This document shows positions 24,885-34,318 of a stretch of DNA of 64,000 bases, piece after piece (position 1 is the first letter of the stretch; each line of letters begins with the position of its first letter). The notes under the pieces were generated by a model. It was not told where the DNA came from. It ran no database searches and worked only from the letters and a program-made list of their open reading frames with translations. This DNA is from Cyathus striatus (Eukaryota > Basidiomycota > Agaricomycetes > Agaricales > Nidulariaceae), in contig JAOVFP010000002.1 of the NCBI GenBank assembly GCA_025738555.1, forward strand, positions 2,046,001 to 2,110,000, read 5' to 3'. Position numbers and translations under genes: made by a program.

Positions 24885-26117
24885 ATGGCTACTAGGACCG
24901 AAGGTCCCCGCACATGAAAACAAACTGCTTTAGAACTTGAGGCTGCCAAAGCGCTGCCTCCGTCTATCAGTGCTATCGTAGCGCAACCTTCAGGTTCTAC
25001 GTCTACTACTATCCATTGCCCATTGTTACCTGCACACAGCATCCATTTCCACCCTCACTCCATTCCTCTTGCACCAGCGGAAATGGAACAAGCTGCTACC
25101 GTACCTGGGCTCTCTCGCACCACTCCCGCATCTGAAACTCACTCTGCTTCCGCTTCCCAGCATGAGGAACAACAGACAAGCCAACCTGTTGCACCTCCTC
25201 CCACTATTCCAGTGGAAGAACGTGCTGGTAACACCACACCTGCACCACAAGACGCACCCGGTGCAGCTCCAGGAGCTCCTGGAGGCTCGGGTGATCCTGA
25301 TGGTTCAGATGACCCAGATGGCCATCCTCATGGTGGTCATCGTCGCTCTCGTCGTCGCTCCTGCACTCGCTCTCCATCTGATTTTAATCGCGAGACCTTG
25401 AACGCGATTCTGCGTCTCGCAGAATCTCTTGCCATTAGGACTCCGACCTCCCACATACCTCAGCATAAGGTCAAGGAGCCCGACACTTTCGACGGCGCGA
25501 GTGTTACCAAGCTGGAACCCTTCATCCTACAGTGTCTCCTAGTTTTCCGCAATAACGAGACCATGTACCCCACCGACTATTCCAGAGTCAATTACGCCAT
25601 TTCCTATCTACGGGGTACGGCCATGAATCTATTTGCGCCGCACATTTCTAGTGGTACCAATGAGGACTGGATGTCCTCTTGGCCACGCTTCCTCGTAGTT
25701 CTCCGCACTCACTTCGGTCTTGCCGACCCTACTAGTGACGCGGAATCACGCATTATGGTTATCCACATGGATGATAACCAACGCATCGCTACTTACGAGG
25801 TAAAGTTTAACGAGTGTGCTTCTTTACTGGACTGGGGCGAAACTGCCCTTGCAGCCCAGTACTATCGTGGACTCTGCTCCCGCATCAAGGATGACCTCGC
25901 TCTCCTTGATTTACCTCCTACCCTAGGGGATAGGAAGTTTCTGGCTCAGAAGGTCGATATGCGCTATTGGAAGCGCCAGGCAGAAAAGGGTTTTGAGTCG
26001 AAGTCTTCCAGACAAGCCGCGAAGTCTTCAGATAATGTGGCGTCCACAAACACTACTAATAAATCTCACTCTTCGACTCCCCCCAAACCATCGACCTCCA
26101 CACCATCCTCGGGAAAC
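24885..26117 (+). pseudogene. gag: Gypsy-1 gag, 5' part (broken by TGA and foldback insertion)
   Basis: ATG at 24885 opens MATRTEGPRT; TGA at 24915-24917 stops it where CGA (Arg) is expected, and the frame then stays open. The N-terminal third is Pro/Ala/Ser-rich. The capsid-like retrotransposon gag domain lies at about 25400-26000 (FILQCLLVF..., YPTDYSRVNYAISYLRGTA, DWMSSWPRFL, YYRGL). The frame is cut at 26117 by the foldback element at codons TCG GGA AA; it resumes in the same frame at 30222 (CCT ACC AGC), so removal of the insert plus one duplication copy would restore gag. Confidence 0.88.
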
Positions 26118-26499
26118 ATAAGTGTCAGCCAATTATTTTCATTAAATGCCTAGGTTTTATGATCATGGTGATCATATAAGCTAGGCATTTTTTTTATGAT
26201 CACCCACTATTATATATGTAGTGATGAATGTATGATTACTAGTGAATGTATAGGTGATCATAAGTGATCTTTCAGTATTTTAGTAGTGTTTCAGGTGGAT
26301 ATTTACTTACTACTGGTACTAATGAATGTAATGGTGATCATAGGTAATCATTAGGTGTTTCAAGTGCATATTCACTTATTACTGGTACTAAAGAATGTAT
26401 ATGTGATCATAAGTGATCATTATATATTACAATAGCATATTATTTTGAATAATATTATATATGTGACACATGTGACATATCTCGAACTTGTCACGCATA

Positions 26500-26945
26500 T
26501 TCCCGCGCCTCACATTCTTCCCGCGCTTCACATTTGTCACATTCTTCTCGCGCGTCACGTCTGTCACGCATATTCCCGCGCATCACTCATATTCCCGCGC
26601 ATCACACATATTCTCGCGCTTCACACATATTCCCGCGCGTCTCGCATATTCCCGCGCATCATGCATATTCCCGTGCTTCACGCATATTCCCACGCATCAC
26701 GCATATTCCTGCGCTTCATACATATTCCCGCGCTTCACGCATATTCCCACGCATCACGCATATTCCTGCGCTTCATACATATTCCCGCGCTTCACGCATA
26801 TTCCCACGCATCACGCACATTCTCGCGCTTCTTGCACATTCCCGCGCATCACGCACATTCCCACGCTTCACATATTCCGCGCATCACATCTGTCACATTC
26901 TTTCTGTGTGTCACATCCGTCACACATATTCGCACGCATCACATT
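26500..26945. repeat. degenerate TATTCCCGCGC repeats, left arm
   Basis: Loose repeats of CGCATATTCCCGCGCNTCA with a period of about 15-18 bases precede the ordered array. The mirror stretch is 29530-29850. Open frames across this part reflect only the period of the repeat, in several frames on both strands. Confidence 0.75.
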
Positions 26946-27550
26946 TGTCACGCTATTCACGCGTGTCACGCTATTCACGCGTGTCACGCTATTCACGCGT
27001 GTCACGCTATTCACGCGTGTCACGCTATTCACGCGTGTCACGCTATTCACGCGTGTCACGCTATTCACGCGTGTCACGCTATTCACGCGTGTCACGCTAT
27101 TCACGCGTGTCACGCTATTCACGCGTGTCACGCTATTCACGCGTGTCACGCTATTCACGCGTGTCACGCTATTCACGCGTGTCACGCTATTCGCACGCGT
27201 CACGCTATTCATGCATGTCACGCTATTCACGCACGTCACGCTATTCACATGTGTCACGCTATTCGCACGCGTCACGCTATTCACGCGTGTCACGCTATTC
27301 GCACGCGTCACGCTATTCGCACGCGTCACGCTATTCATGCATGTCACGCTATTCACGCACGTCACGCTATTCACATGTGTCACGCTATTCGCACGCGTCA
27401 CGCTATTCACGCGTGTCACGCTATTCGCACGCGTCACGCTATTCGCACGCGTCACGCTATTCATGCATGTCACGCTATTCACGCACGTCACGCTATTCAC
27501 ATGTGTCACGCTATTCGCACGCGTCACGCTATTCACACGTGTCACGCTTT
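26946..27550. repeat. 18-bp tandem array, left arm, about 33 units
   Basis: The unit is TCACGCTATTCACGCGTG. The first 13 units are uniform. From about 27190 a higher-order repeat of seven variant units (126 bases) follows: the variant with ATGCATG occurs at 27211, 27337 and 27463. I count 23 ACGCGT palindromes in this array. Confidence 0.93.
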
Positions 27551-27788
27551 TCATGTGTGTCACATGCGTCACATAAGTCATTTGTCACACATTTAGTGCT
27601 CATCAAGCATGTCACTTGCTTTCATTAGTCACACTTTGCACAACTATCATGCATTTGATGGTGTTACTCTTTTGATTCACATTACATGTTCTATGTGTGT
27701 CACTCATCATGCTTTTTGCATATGTTACATTTGCCACAATTTTCACAGCTCAGTAATGTAATTTGGCTTTTGATATTGACAACATATC

Positions 27789-28746
27789 TAGATGTGGAAC
27801 CTATGTTAAGTGGGGGATACTCAGTATATCACCTGTCATAGTCTACTAGCCCATCATGGTTTTCATGTATATCATGTTTTTGATGTATATCACATATCAA
27901 GTTTGTCATGTTCTCAATTTGAATTTCATTTGCTTCTGACATTTACTCACACTTGTGGTGTCTGAAGGCACAGTAGGAAGGAGAATCAGGATGTACTGAA
28001 CACTTAACACCCAGGGGGAGAAGCTGATTATGTGTATCTGATTACCTGTATATTAATACCATTGTTCAAATTGTTACAGAACAGAAGTATCCAACAGTGC
28101 AGAGCAAATTATTAAAGCAAAGTAAACAATCATGTTCTTGCTAAACTGAAGGTTATAACAAGGAATGTGACAGAAGTGTAACAATAATAAGGAGCTAGAT
28201 TGAAACATGTAGGGTGTGTATGTAAGTCCACTGATATTTTACAACCAAGACTAGAGATGTGATATGATGCCATTGAACATTTTCATATTGAACAATTTGG
28301 TGATAGACCCACACATGGACAAAAATGTGAAAGAATGGTGAAATATGTAATTCTACATCACATCAAACTTACACATCTCAGTCATTAGATGATCATAATT
28401 CTTGTATCACGATTGGTTATAATGATATCTTCAATACACATTATTGATTCATATCTGCTTACTCTCTATGACTACATAATATTTTGATATATTGATACAG
28501 AGAGAAAATAAAAAACTATCTCTACTGATATTGTGTCACAATCAATTTCACTTCTATACTGCTACATGTACTCATATCTCTGACATATGTTGTTTATACT
28601 TGTACTTAGACCTCATGGTTTCATCTTTTAAACAAGCATATGACTACAGGCAGTATCAATCAGGTAACTACTCAGACAGCATCAGGGAGTGGTCCATGCA
28701 CATGCTATTGCTGAGTATTTGCTGCTTACCATAGCTTTCAAATTTT
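27789..28746. other. foldback spacer
   Basis: Unique AT-rich sequence between the arms. Two purine-rich tracts (AAGTGGGGGATA near 27810 and CCAGGGGGAGAAG near 28012) resemble LTR-retrotransposon polypurine tracts, but no LTR or coding domain supports that. An 80-codon frame at 28492-28734 is not recognisable. Confidence 0.5.
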
Positions 28747-28977
28747 GATATATTGTCAATATCAAAAGCCAAATTACATTACTGAGCTGTGAAAATTGTG
28801 GCAAATGTAACATATGCAAAAAGCATGATGAGTGACACACATAGAACATGTAATGTGAATCAAAAGAGTAACACCATCAAATGCATGATAGTTGTGCAAA
28901 GTGTGACTAATGAAAGCAAGTGACATGCTTGATGAGCACTAAATGTGTGACAAATGACTTATGTGACGCATGTGACA

Positions 28978-29515
28978 CACATGAAAAGCGTGACACGTGT
29001 GAATAGCGTGACGCGTGCGAATAGCGTGACACATGTGAATAGCGTGACGTGCGTGAATAGCGTGACATGCATGAATAGCGTGACGCGTGCGAATAGCGTG
29101 ACGCGTGCGAATAGCGTGACGCGTGCGAATAGCGTGACGCGTGCGAATAGCGTGACGCGTGCGAATAGCGTGACGCGTGCGAATAGCGTGACGCGTGCGA
29201 ATAGCGTGACGCGTGCGAATAGCGTGACGCGTGCGAATAGCGTGACGCGTGCGAATAGCGTGACGCGTGCGAATAGCGTGACGCGTGCGAATAGCGTGAC
29301 GCGTGCGAATAGCGTGACGCGTGCGAATAGCGTGACGCGTGCGAATAGCGTGACGCGTGCGAATAGCGTGACGCGTGCGAATAGCGTGACGCGTGCGAAT
29401 AGCGTGACGCGTGCGAATAGCGTGACGCGTGCGAATAGCGTGACGCGTGCGAATAGCGTGACGCGTGCGAATAGCGTGACGCGTGCGAATAGCGTGACGC
29501 GTGCGAATAGCGTGA
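28978..29515. repeat. 18-bp tandem array, right arm, about 30 units
   Basis: The reverse-complement unit is GACGCGTGCGAATAGCGT. The five outer variants mirror the order at the inner end of the left array; the remaining 24 or so units are uniform and of a variant that is only a minority in the left arm. I count 25 ACGCGT palindromes. Confidence 0.93.
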
Positions 29516-30221
29516 CAAATGTGATGCGTGCGAATATGTGTGACGGATGTGACACACAGAAAGAATGTGACAGATGTGATGCGCGGAAATATGTGAAGCG
29601 TGGGAATGTGCGTGATGCGCGGGAATGTGCAAGAAGCGCGAGAATGTGCGTGATGCGTGGGAATATGCGTGAAGCGCGGGAATATGTATGAAGCGCAGGA
29701 ATATGCGTGATGCGCGGGAATATGCGAGATGCGCGGGAATATGTGTGAAGCGCGGGAATATGCGTGACAGACGTGACGCGCGAGAAGAATGTGACAAATG
29801 TGAAGCGCGGGAAGAATGTGAGGCGCGGGAATATGCGTGACAAGTTCGAGATATGTCACATGTGTCACATATATAATATTATTCAAAATAATATGCTATT
29901 GTAATATATAATGATCACTTATGATCACATATACATTCTTTAGTACCAGTAATAAGTGAATATGCACTTGAAACACCTAATGATCACTTATGATTACCAT
30001 TACATTCATTAGTACCAGTAGTAAGTAAATATCCACCTGAAACACTACTAAAATACTGAAAGATCACTTATGATCACCTATACATTCACTAGTAATCATA
30101 CATTTATCACTACATATATAATAGTGGGTGATCATAAAAAAAATGCCTAGCTTATATGATCACCATGATCATAAAACCTAGGCATTTAATGAAAAAATTG
30201 GCTGACACCCCTCCGGGAAAA

Positions 30222-30470
30222 CCTACCAGCACCCCGCAAACGCCAGCTGTCGACCTAAGTGATAAACTCGGGAAAGACGGTAAGCTGACCCCCAAGGAAT
30301 GCAAACGCCGCATGGACGGCAACCTGTGCCTCTTCTGTGGGAAACCTGGTCATCGCGCAAAGGATTGCCGAAAGGCATCCTCCTCAGCAGCTAAAGCTCG
30401 CGCTGCGACCATTCCCACACCCGCTGCCAAAGACTCTATTTCGAACTCTGAAGAGAGCTCGAAAAAATAG
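30222..30470 (+). pseudogene. gag: Gypsy-1 gag, 3' part with zinc knuckle
   Basis: The frame continues gag after the foldback insertion: PTSTPQTPAVDLSDKLG, then the nucleocapsid zinc knuckle CLFCGKPGHRAKDC (CX2CX4HX4C) at about 30330-30370, and stops at TAG 30468-30470. This split ORF cannot be joined in the current genome without loss of the insert. Confidence 0.88.
30459..30470 (+). promoter_or_regulatory. candidate -1 ribosomal frameshift site between gag and pol
   Basis: gag ends TCG AAA AAA TAG. A slip of one base back on the six-A run moves reading from the TAG into the pol frame (ATA GAG TGC GGC), which is open from here through protease to RNase H. This is a plausible programmed site; the run is not a textbook heptamer. 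Confidence 0.5.
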
Positions 30471-32674
30471 AGTGCGGCCCTCAGGTTCCCATACAGACTG
30501 AGGGCCATGTTGATCCCTCCTGTACACCCAGGGAGATTCGCCTCAACGCATCCGCTCTTTACGACCCCCAAGCTTTACACGTTCATTTATTATCTACTTC
30601 TGCATCCGATTCCGCACTAGTAGATTCTGGTTCAACCCACTGCTTTGTAGACTCGTGTTTTACTCGGTTGCACAACCTTCCGACCACCCCATGCACCCCT
30701 ATTCCTTTAAGGCTCTTTGATGGCTCCTCGAACTCTATACTTACTCAAGTTGCTACAATTCCTGTAACTTTTCCATCTGGTGAATGCATAACTATGGACT
30801 TTTATGTCACTCCGCTCGACTCGTCGTGCTCTGCGGTTTTAGGTTTCAACTGGCTCTCCCTATACAATCTGTTGATTGATTGGACTGAGAGACATATCTT
30901 AGGATTCCAAACCACAGCCTCACGCCTGTCGTTTCCATCTTCGTCGACGACCTCTGAGGAAGCTCCTGCGCTTCCGACCTCTGCTTCACCAGATGCAAAC
31001 CCACCTCCGCAACCTACAACTCCGCAAATATCCTTAATCAACGCTGCCGCATTCCTTCGCGCTAGTAAGCTCGAAGGTGCTCAAACGTTTAGGATACAAC
31101 TTGGAGCCGTTGTTTCTGCTGCTGCCGCGTCCGCACTCGATGAGGACCCGGCAGACCTCGCAAAAGTGCCCACTGAGTATCACGAATTCGCTGATGTCTT
31201 CAGCAAAAGCCATGCTGACTCCCTTGCCCCGCATCGCCCCTACGATCTTCAAATCAATCTTGAAGAAGGAGGATCCCCTCCTGTAGGAACGATCTACTCG
31301 CTCTCTCAGAGTGAGCTCGGGGCTCTACGTGAATTTATTGATGAGCATCTTTGTATTGGTTTTATCCGTCCTTCTTGCTCACCACATGGTGCACCTGTTC
31401 TTTTTGTTCGTAAAAAGGACGGCTCACTACGACTTTGCATTGATTTCAGAGGACTTAATGCCATCTCGAAGAAAGATCGATACCCCCTTCCACTCATTTC
31501 CGACCTCCTTGACTCTCCGTGCAAGGCCCGCATTTATACCAAAATCGACCTTCGCCACGCCTACCACCTGGTCCGTGTTGCTGAGGGAGATGAATGGAAG
31601 ACGGCTTTCCGCACTCGTTATGGGTCCTTCGAATGGTTAGTAATGCTGTTTGGACTCACTAACGCTCCTGCCGCCTTCCAGCATTTCATGAATGACGTAT
31701 TCAAGGATTTACTTGACGTTTGTGTAACCGTCTACCTCGATGACATCCTCATATATTCAGATAACCTCGCCGATCATCGGAAGCATGTTCGCGAAGTCCT
31801 CAAATGTTTACGCCAACATGGCCTTTACGCACATGCGGACAAATGCGAATTTCATTCCGAGTCTGTTGAGTATCTGGGTTACATTCTTTCTCCAAGTGGA
31901 CTCACTATGTCTCAGGAGAAAGTAAAGACCATTCAGAATTGGCCTGAACCCAAGAAAGTTAAGGACGTTCAGTCCTTCTTGGGGTTTGCGAATTTCTATC
32001 GCCGTTTCATCTTTAATTATTCTGATATAGTTGTGCCACTTACACGACTAACTCAGAAAGGCCTTAAGTGGGAGTTCTCTCCCGCTTGCCGCACGGCTTT
32101 CGATTCACTCAAAATGGCTTTCACCACCACGCCAATCCTCACCCATTGGATTCCTGATGCACAACTCGTTGTCGAAACTGACGCCTCCGACTACGCATTG
32201 GCAGCCATCCTCTCCATTATCACTGAAGATGGCGAAATCCATCCTATTGCGTTCCACTCCCGCACTTTTACCTCCCCCGAACTTAATTACGATACTCATG
32301 ATAAGGAACTTCTAGCTATCTTCGAAGCCTTCCGCATCTGGCGCCATTACCTCAAAGGTGCGGGCTCTCCAATCGACGTCGTTACGGACCATAAAAACCT
32401 GGAATATTTTTCCACAACAAAAATCCTCACCCGTCAACAAGCCCGTTGGTCAGAGTACCTCTCTCAGTTTCACCTAATCATTCGTTTCCGTCCTGGCAAG
32501 CTCGGTACAAAGCCGGACTTGTTAACTAGACGCTGGGACGTCTACCCTAAAGGGGGGGATAATGACTATGCAAAGGTTAATCCGCATAATTTCTGTCCTG
32601 TGTTCACTCATTTCCAGCTTCAAGCCTCGCTTCGAGCTACCGCACTCATTTTCCAACCTTACGTGCCAGCATAA
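30467..32674 (+). CDS. pol: Gypsy-1 pol: protease, reverse transcriptase, RNase H
   Basis: Taken from the frameshift point, 735 codons. Aspartic protease motif VDSGSTHCFVDS at about 30630; reverse transcriptase from about 31170 with PHGAPVLFVRKKDGSLRLCID, the catalytic YLDDILIYSD at about 31735, and LGFANFYRRFI; RNase H with ETDASDYALAAIL at about 32175, HDKELLAIFEAFRIWRHYL and VVTDHKNL. Active-site residues of the three enzymes look intact. The frame stops at TAA 32672-32674, just before integrase, in a different frame. A one-base loss in the linker explains this most simply. Confidence 0.9.
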   Translation: MECGPQVPIQTEGHVDPSCTPREIRLNASALYDPQALHVHLLSTSASDSALVDSGSTHCFVDSCFTRLHNLPTTPCTPIPLRLFDGSSNSILTQVATIPVTFPSGECITMDFYVTPLDSSCSAVLGFNWLSLYNLLIDWTERHILGFQTTASRLSFPSSSTTSEEAPALPTSASPDANPPPQPTTPQISLINAAAFLRASKLEGAQTFRIQLGAVVSAAAASALDEDPADLAKVPTEYHEFADVFSKSHADSLAPHRPYDLQINLEEGGSPPVGTIYSLSQSELGALREFIDEHLCIGFIRPSCSPHGAPVLFVRKKDGSLRLCIDFRGLNAISKKDRYPLPLISDLLDSPCKARIYTKIDLRHAYHLVRVAEGDEWKTAFRTRYGSFEWLVMLFGLTNAPAAFQHFMNDVFKDLLDVCVTVYLDDILIYSDNLADHRKHVREVLKCLRQHGLYAHADKCEFHSESVEYLGYILSPSGLTMSQEKVKTIQNWPEPKKVKDVQSFLGFANFYRRFIFNYSDIVVPLTRLTQKGLKWEFSPACRTAFDSLKMAFTTTPILTHWIPDAQLVVETDASDYALAAILSIITEDGEIHPIAFHSRTFTSPELNYDTHDKELLAIFEAFRIWRHYLKGAGSPIDVVTDHKNLEYFSTTKILTRQQARWSEYLSQFHLIIRFRPGKLGTKPDLLTRRWDVYPKGGDNDYAKVNPHNFCPVFTHFQLQASLRATALIFQPYVPA

Positions 32675-32676
32675 TC

Positions 32677-34188
32677 ATGGATGTTGAACAACTCCACAAT
32701 GACATCCTTGCTGCATTACCTTCCGACCCCATTGCACGCATTCACCTTGCTAACCCAGTTAACCGGTGGTCTGTTGACGACAAAGGTTTTCTGCGTCTAG
32801 ACAACCGTATTTGGGTTCCTACCTCTTCTGACTTTCCCGACCTACGACTCCGTGTTCTTTTGTACAAACATGATCACATCCTTTCTGGCCACTATGGCCA
32901 AAACAAGACGTTAAACTTGATCCGCCGCGAGTACACCTGGCCTGGCCTTCGTACCTTCGTAAAAGATTATTGTAAGTCTTGCACCACTTGTATGCGTAAC
33001 AAACCACAGCGACACCGGCCATATGGAACTCTAAAGCAATTACCAATTCCTGAACAGCCATGGAACTCAATCTCAATGGATTTCATTGGTACACTACCGA
33101 CCTCATCCGCTTACGAGAAAGAGTTCAATGCGGTACTTGTCATTGTTGATCGTCTTACAAAGCAAGCTATATTCATCCCCACCACAAACAAGCTTACCTC
33201 GGAAAAGCTCGCCGAGCTTTTCATCCTCCATGTTTTCTCTAAACATGGTATTCCGTCTCATGTTACATCAAATCGAGGAAAGGAGTTCATCTCCCATTTC
33301 TTCCGCTCTTTAGATACCGTTCTCGATATGAATCTTCATTTCACCTCTGGTTATCATCCAGAGGGCGACGGTCAAACTGAACGCACTAATCAGACACTGG
33401 AGCAGTACATCCACATTTATTGTAACTACCAGCAAGACAATTGGGCCCTACTTCTCCCCCTCGCTGAGTTTACTTACAATAACGCTCCTAGTGCCACCAC
33501 AGGTGTTTCTCCCTTCTTCGCTAACAAAGGCTATAACCCGAACCTCGCAGTATACCCCGAGCGCGACATTACTGCTGCCTGCGCCCGCGAATTTGCTATC
33601 GATCTTGATGAACTTCACCAAATGCTCAAGTCTGAGATAGCAGCTGCTCAGAAGCGCTATCAAGGACCTGCGGACAAGAAGAGACTCCCCTCTCCCGAGT
33701 TTCCAATTGGTTCCAAGGCTTTCATCAAAGCTGAGCACTTCCGCACTACCCGACCTACACGAAAGTTCGCCGAGAAATACCTAGGTCTGTTCGAAGTTAT
33801 TGCCTCTCCTGGCACTCACTCCCGCACTCTCCGACTCCCTGACACCTACCATTCCGTACACCCTGTCTTCCACGTCTCCATGCTCGAACCATCCACCAAG
33901 AACACTATACCTGGTCGTGTCGTTTCACCCCCTCCACCTGTCGAATTCGAAGATGGCGAAATCAAATACGAAATCGCCAAAATTCTAGACTCGAAAATCG
34001 ATAAACGTCTCAAGTGCAAACTCAAGTACTTCGTACAGTGGAATGGCTATCAAGACACTGACGAGGAGTTCTCCTGGCTACCCGCATCTGAGTTGGATAA
34101 TGCGGCTGAGTTCGTTGAAGAGTTTCACACTCAGTATCCCAACAAACCTGGGCCTAAAGATGCTGAGAAATTACTTCATCCCTCTTAG
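32677..34188 (+). pseudogene. pol: Gypsy-1 integrase with chromodomain (catalytic Asp changed)
   Basis: 503 open codons. Zinc-binding part HDHILSGHYGQNKT..CKSCTTC (about 32870-32995), then the DDE core: first Asp in SMDFIGTL, Glu in DGQTERTNQ. At the second Asp the sequence reads TSNRGKEF (about 33270), where Gypsy integrases have SDRG; AAT for GAT removes an essential metal ligand, so the enzyme should be dead. The C-terminal part holds a GPF-like region and a chromodomain at about 33965-34125 (YEIAKILDSKI..LKYFVQWNGY..EFSWLPASEL). It overlaps nothing and sits 2 bases after the pol stop. Confidence 0.85.
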
Positions 34189-34318
34189 TCTCACACCTCT
34201 GACTACTTCTATTTTTCACTTCCGCATTTCCACATTTCCGCACTTCCGCACTTCCACATCTCCAATTCCAAATCTCGCTTTATTTCTGCAAGATGACAAG
34301 TACAAATTAAAAAACTAA

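Larger units (their letters stand above)
26118..30213. mobile_element. 4.1-kb foldback element with 1.5-1.7-kb arms, inserted in gag
   Basis: The left arm (26118-27788) and right arm (28747-30213) are inverted copies around a 958-base spacer. The outer ends are GTGTCAGCCAAT.. and its complement; the outermost four or five bases do not pair. The flanks carry an 8-bp target duplication with one mismatch, CGGGAAAC (26110-26117) and CGGGAAAA (30214-30221). An 8-bp duplication fits hAT-type integration. Arms begin with a 70-base AT-rich stretch (GCCTAGG.., GATCATGGTGATCAT), then degenerate TATTCCCGCGC repeats, then the 18-bp array. No transposase is visible, so it would need one in trans. Confidence 0.88.

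Noticed and set aside
26946..27550. CRISPR-like array
   Set aside because: Units are contiguous with no unique spacers, and the context is a eukaryotic transposon.
26445..27628. Reading frames of 360-380 codons in three plus-strand frames, and one of 237 codons on the minus strand
   Set aside because: They are by-products of an 18-bp (multiple of three) tandem repeat without stops; the same happens in the mirror arm at 28907-29886. Codon content is purely periodic.
27805..28025. LTR retrotransposon remnant in the foldback spacer
   Set aside because: Two polypurine-like tracts are present, but no LTR ends or coding motif follow them.
26118..30213. Assembly mirror artefact
   Set aside because: The arms differ in unit number and variant order, and an 8-bp duplication with gag frame continuity flanks the whole; a read-level check would still be decisive.
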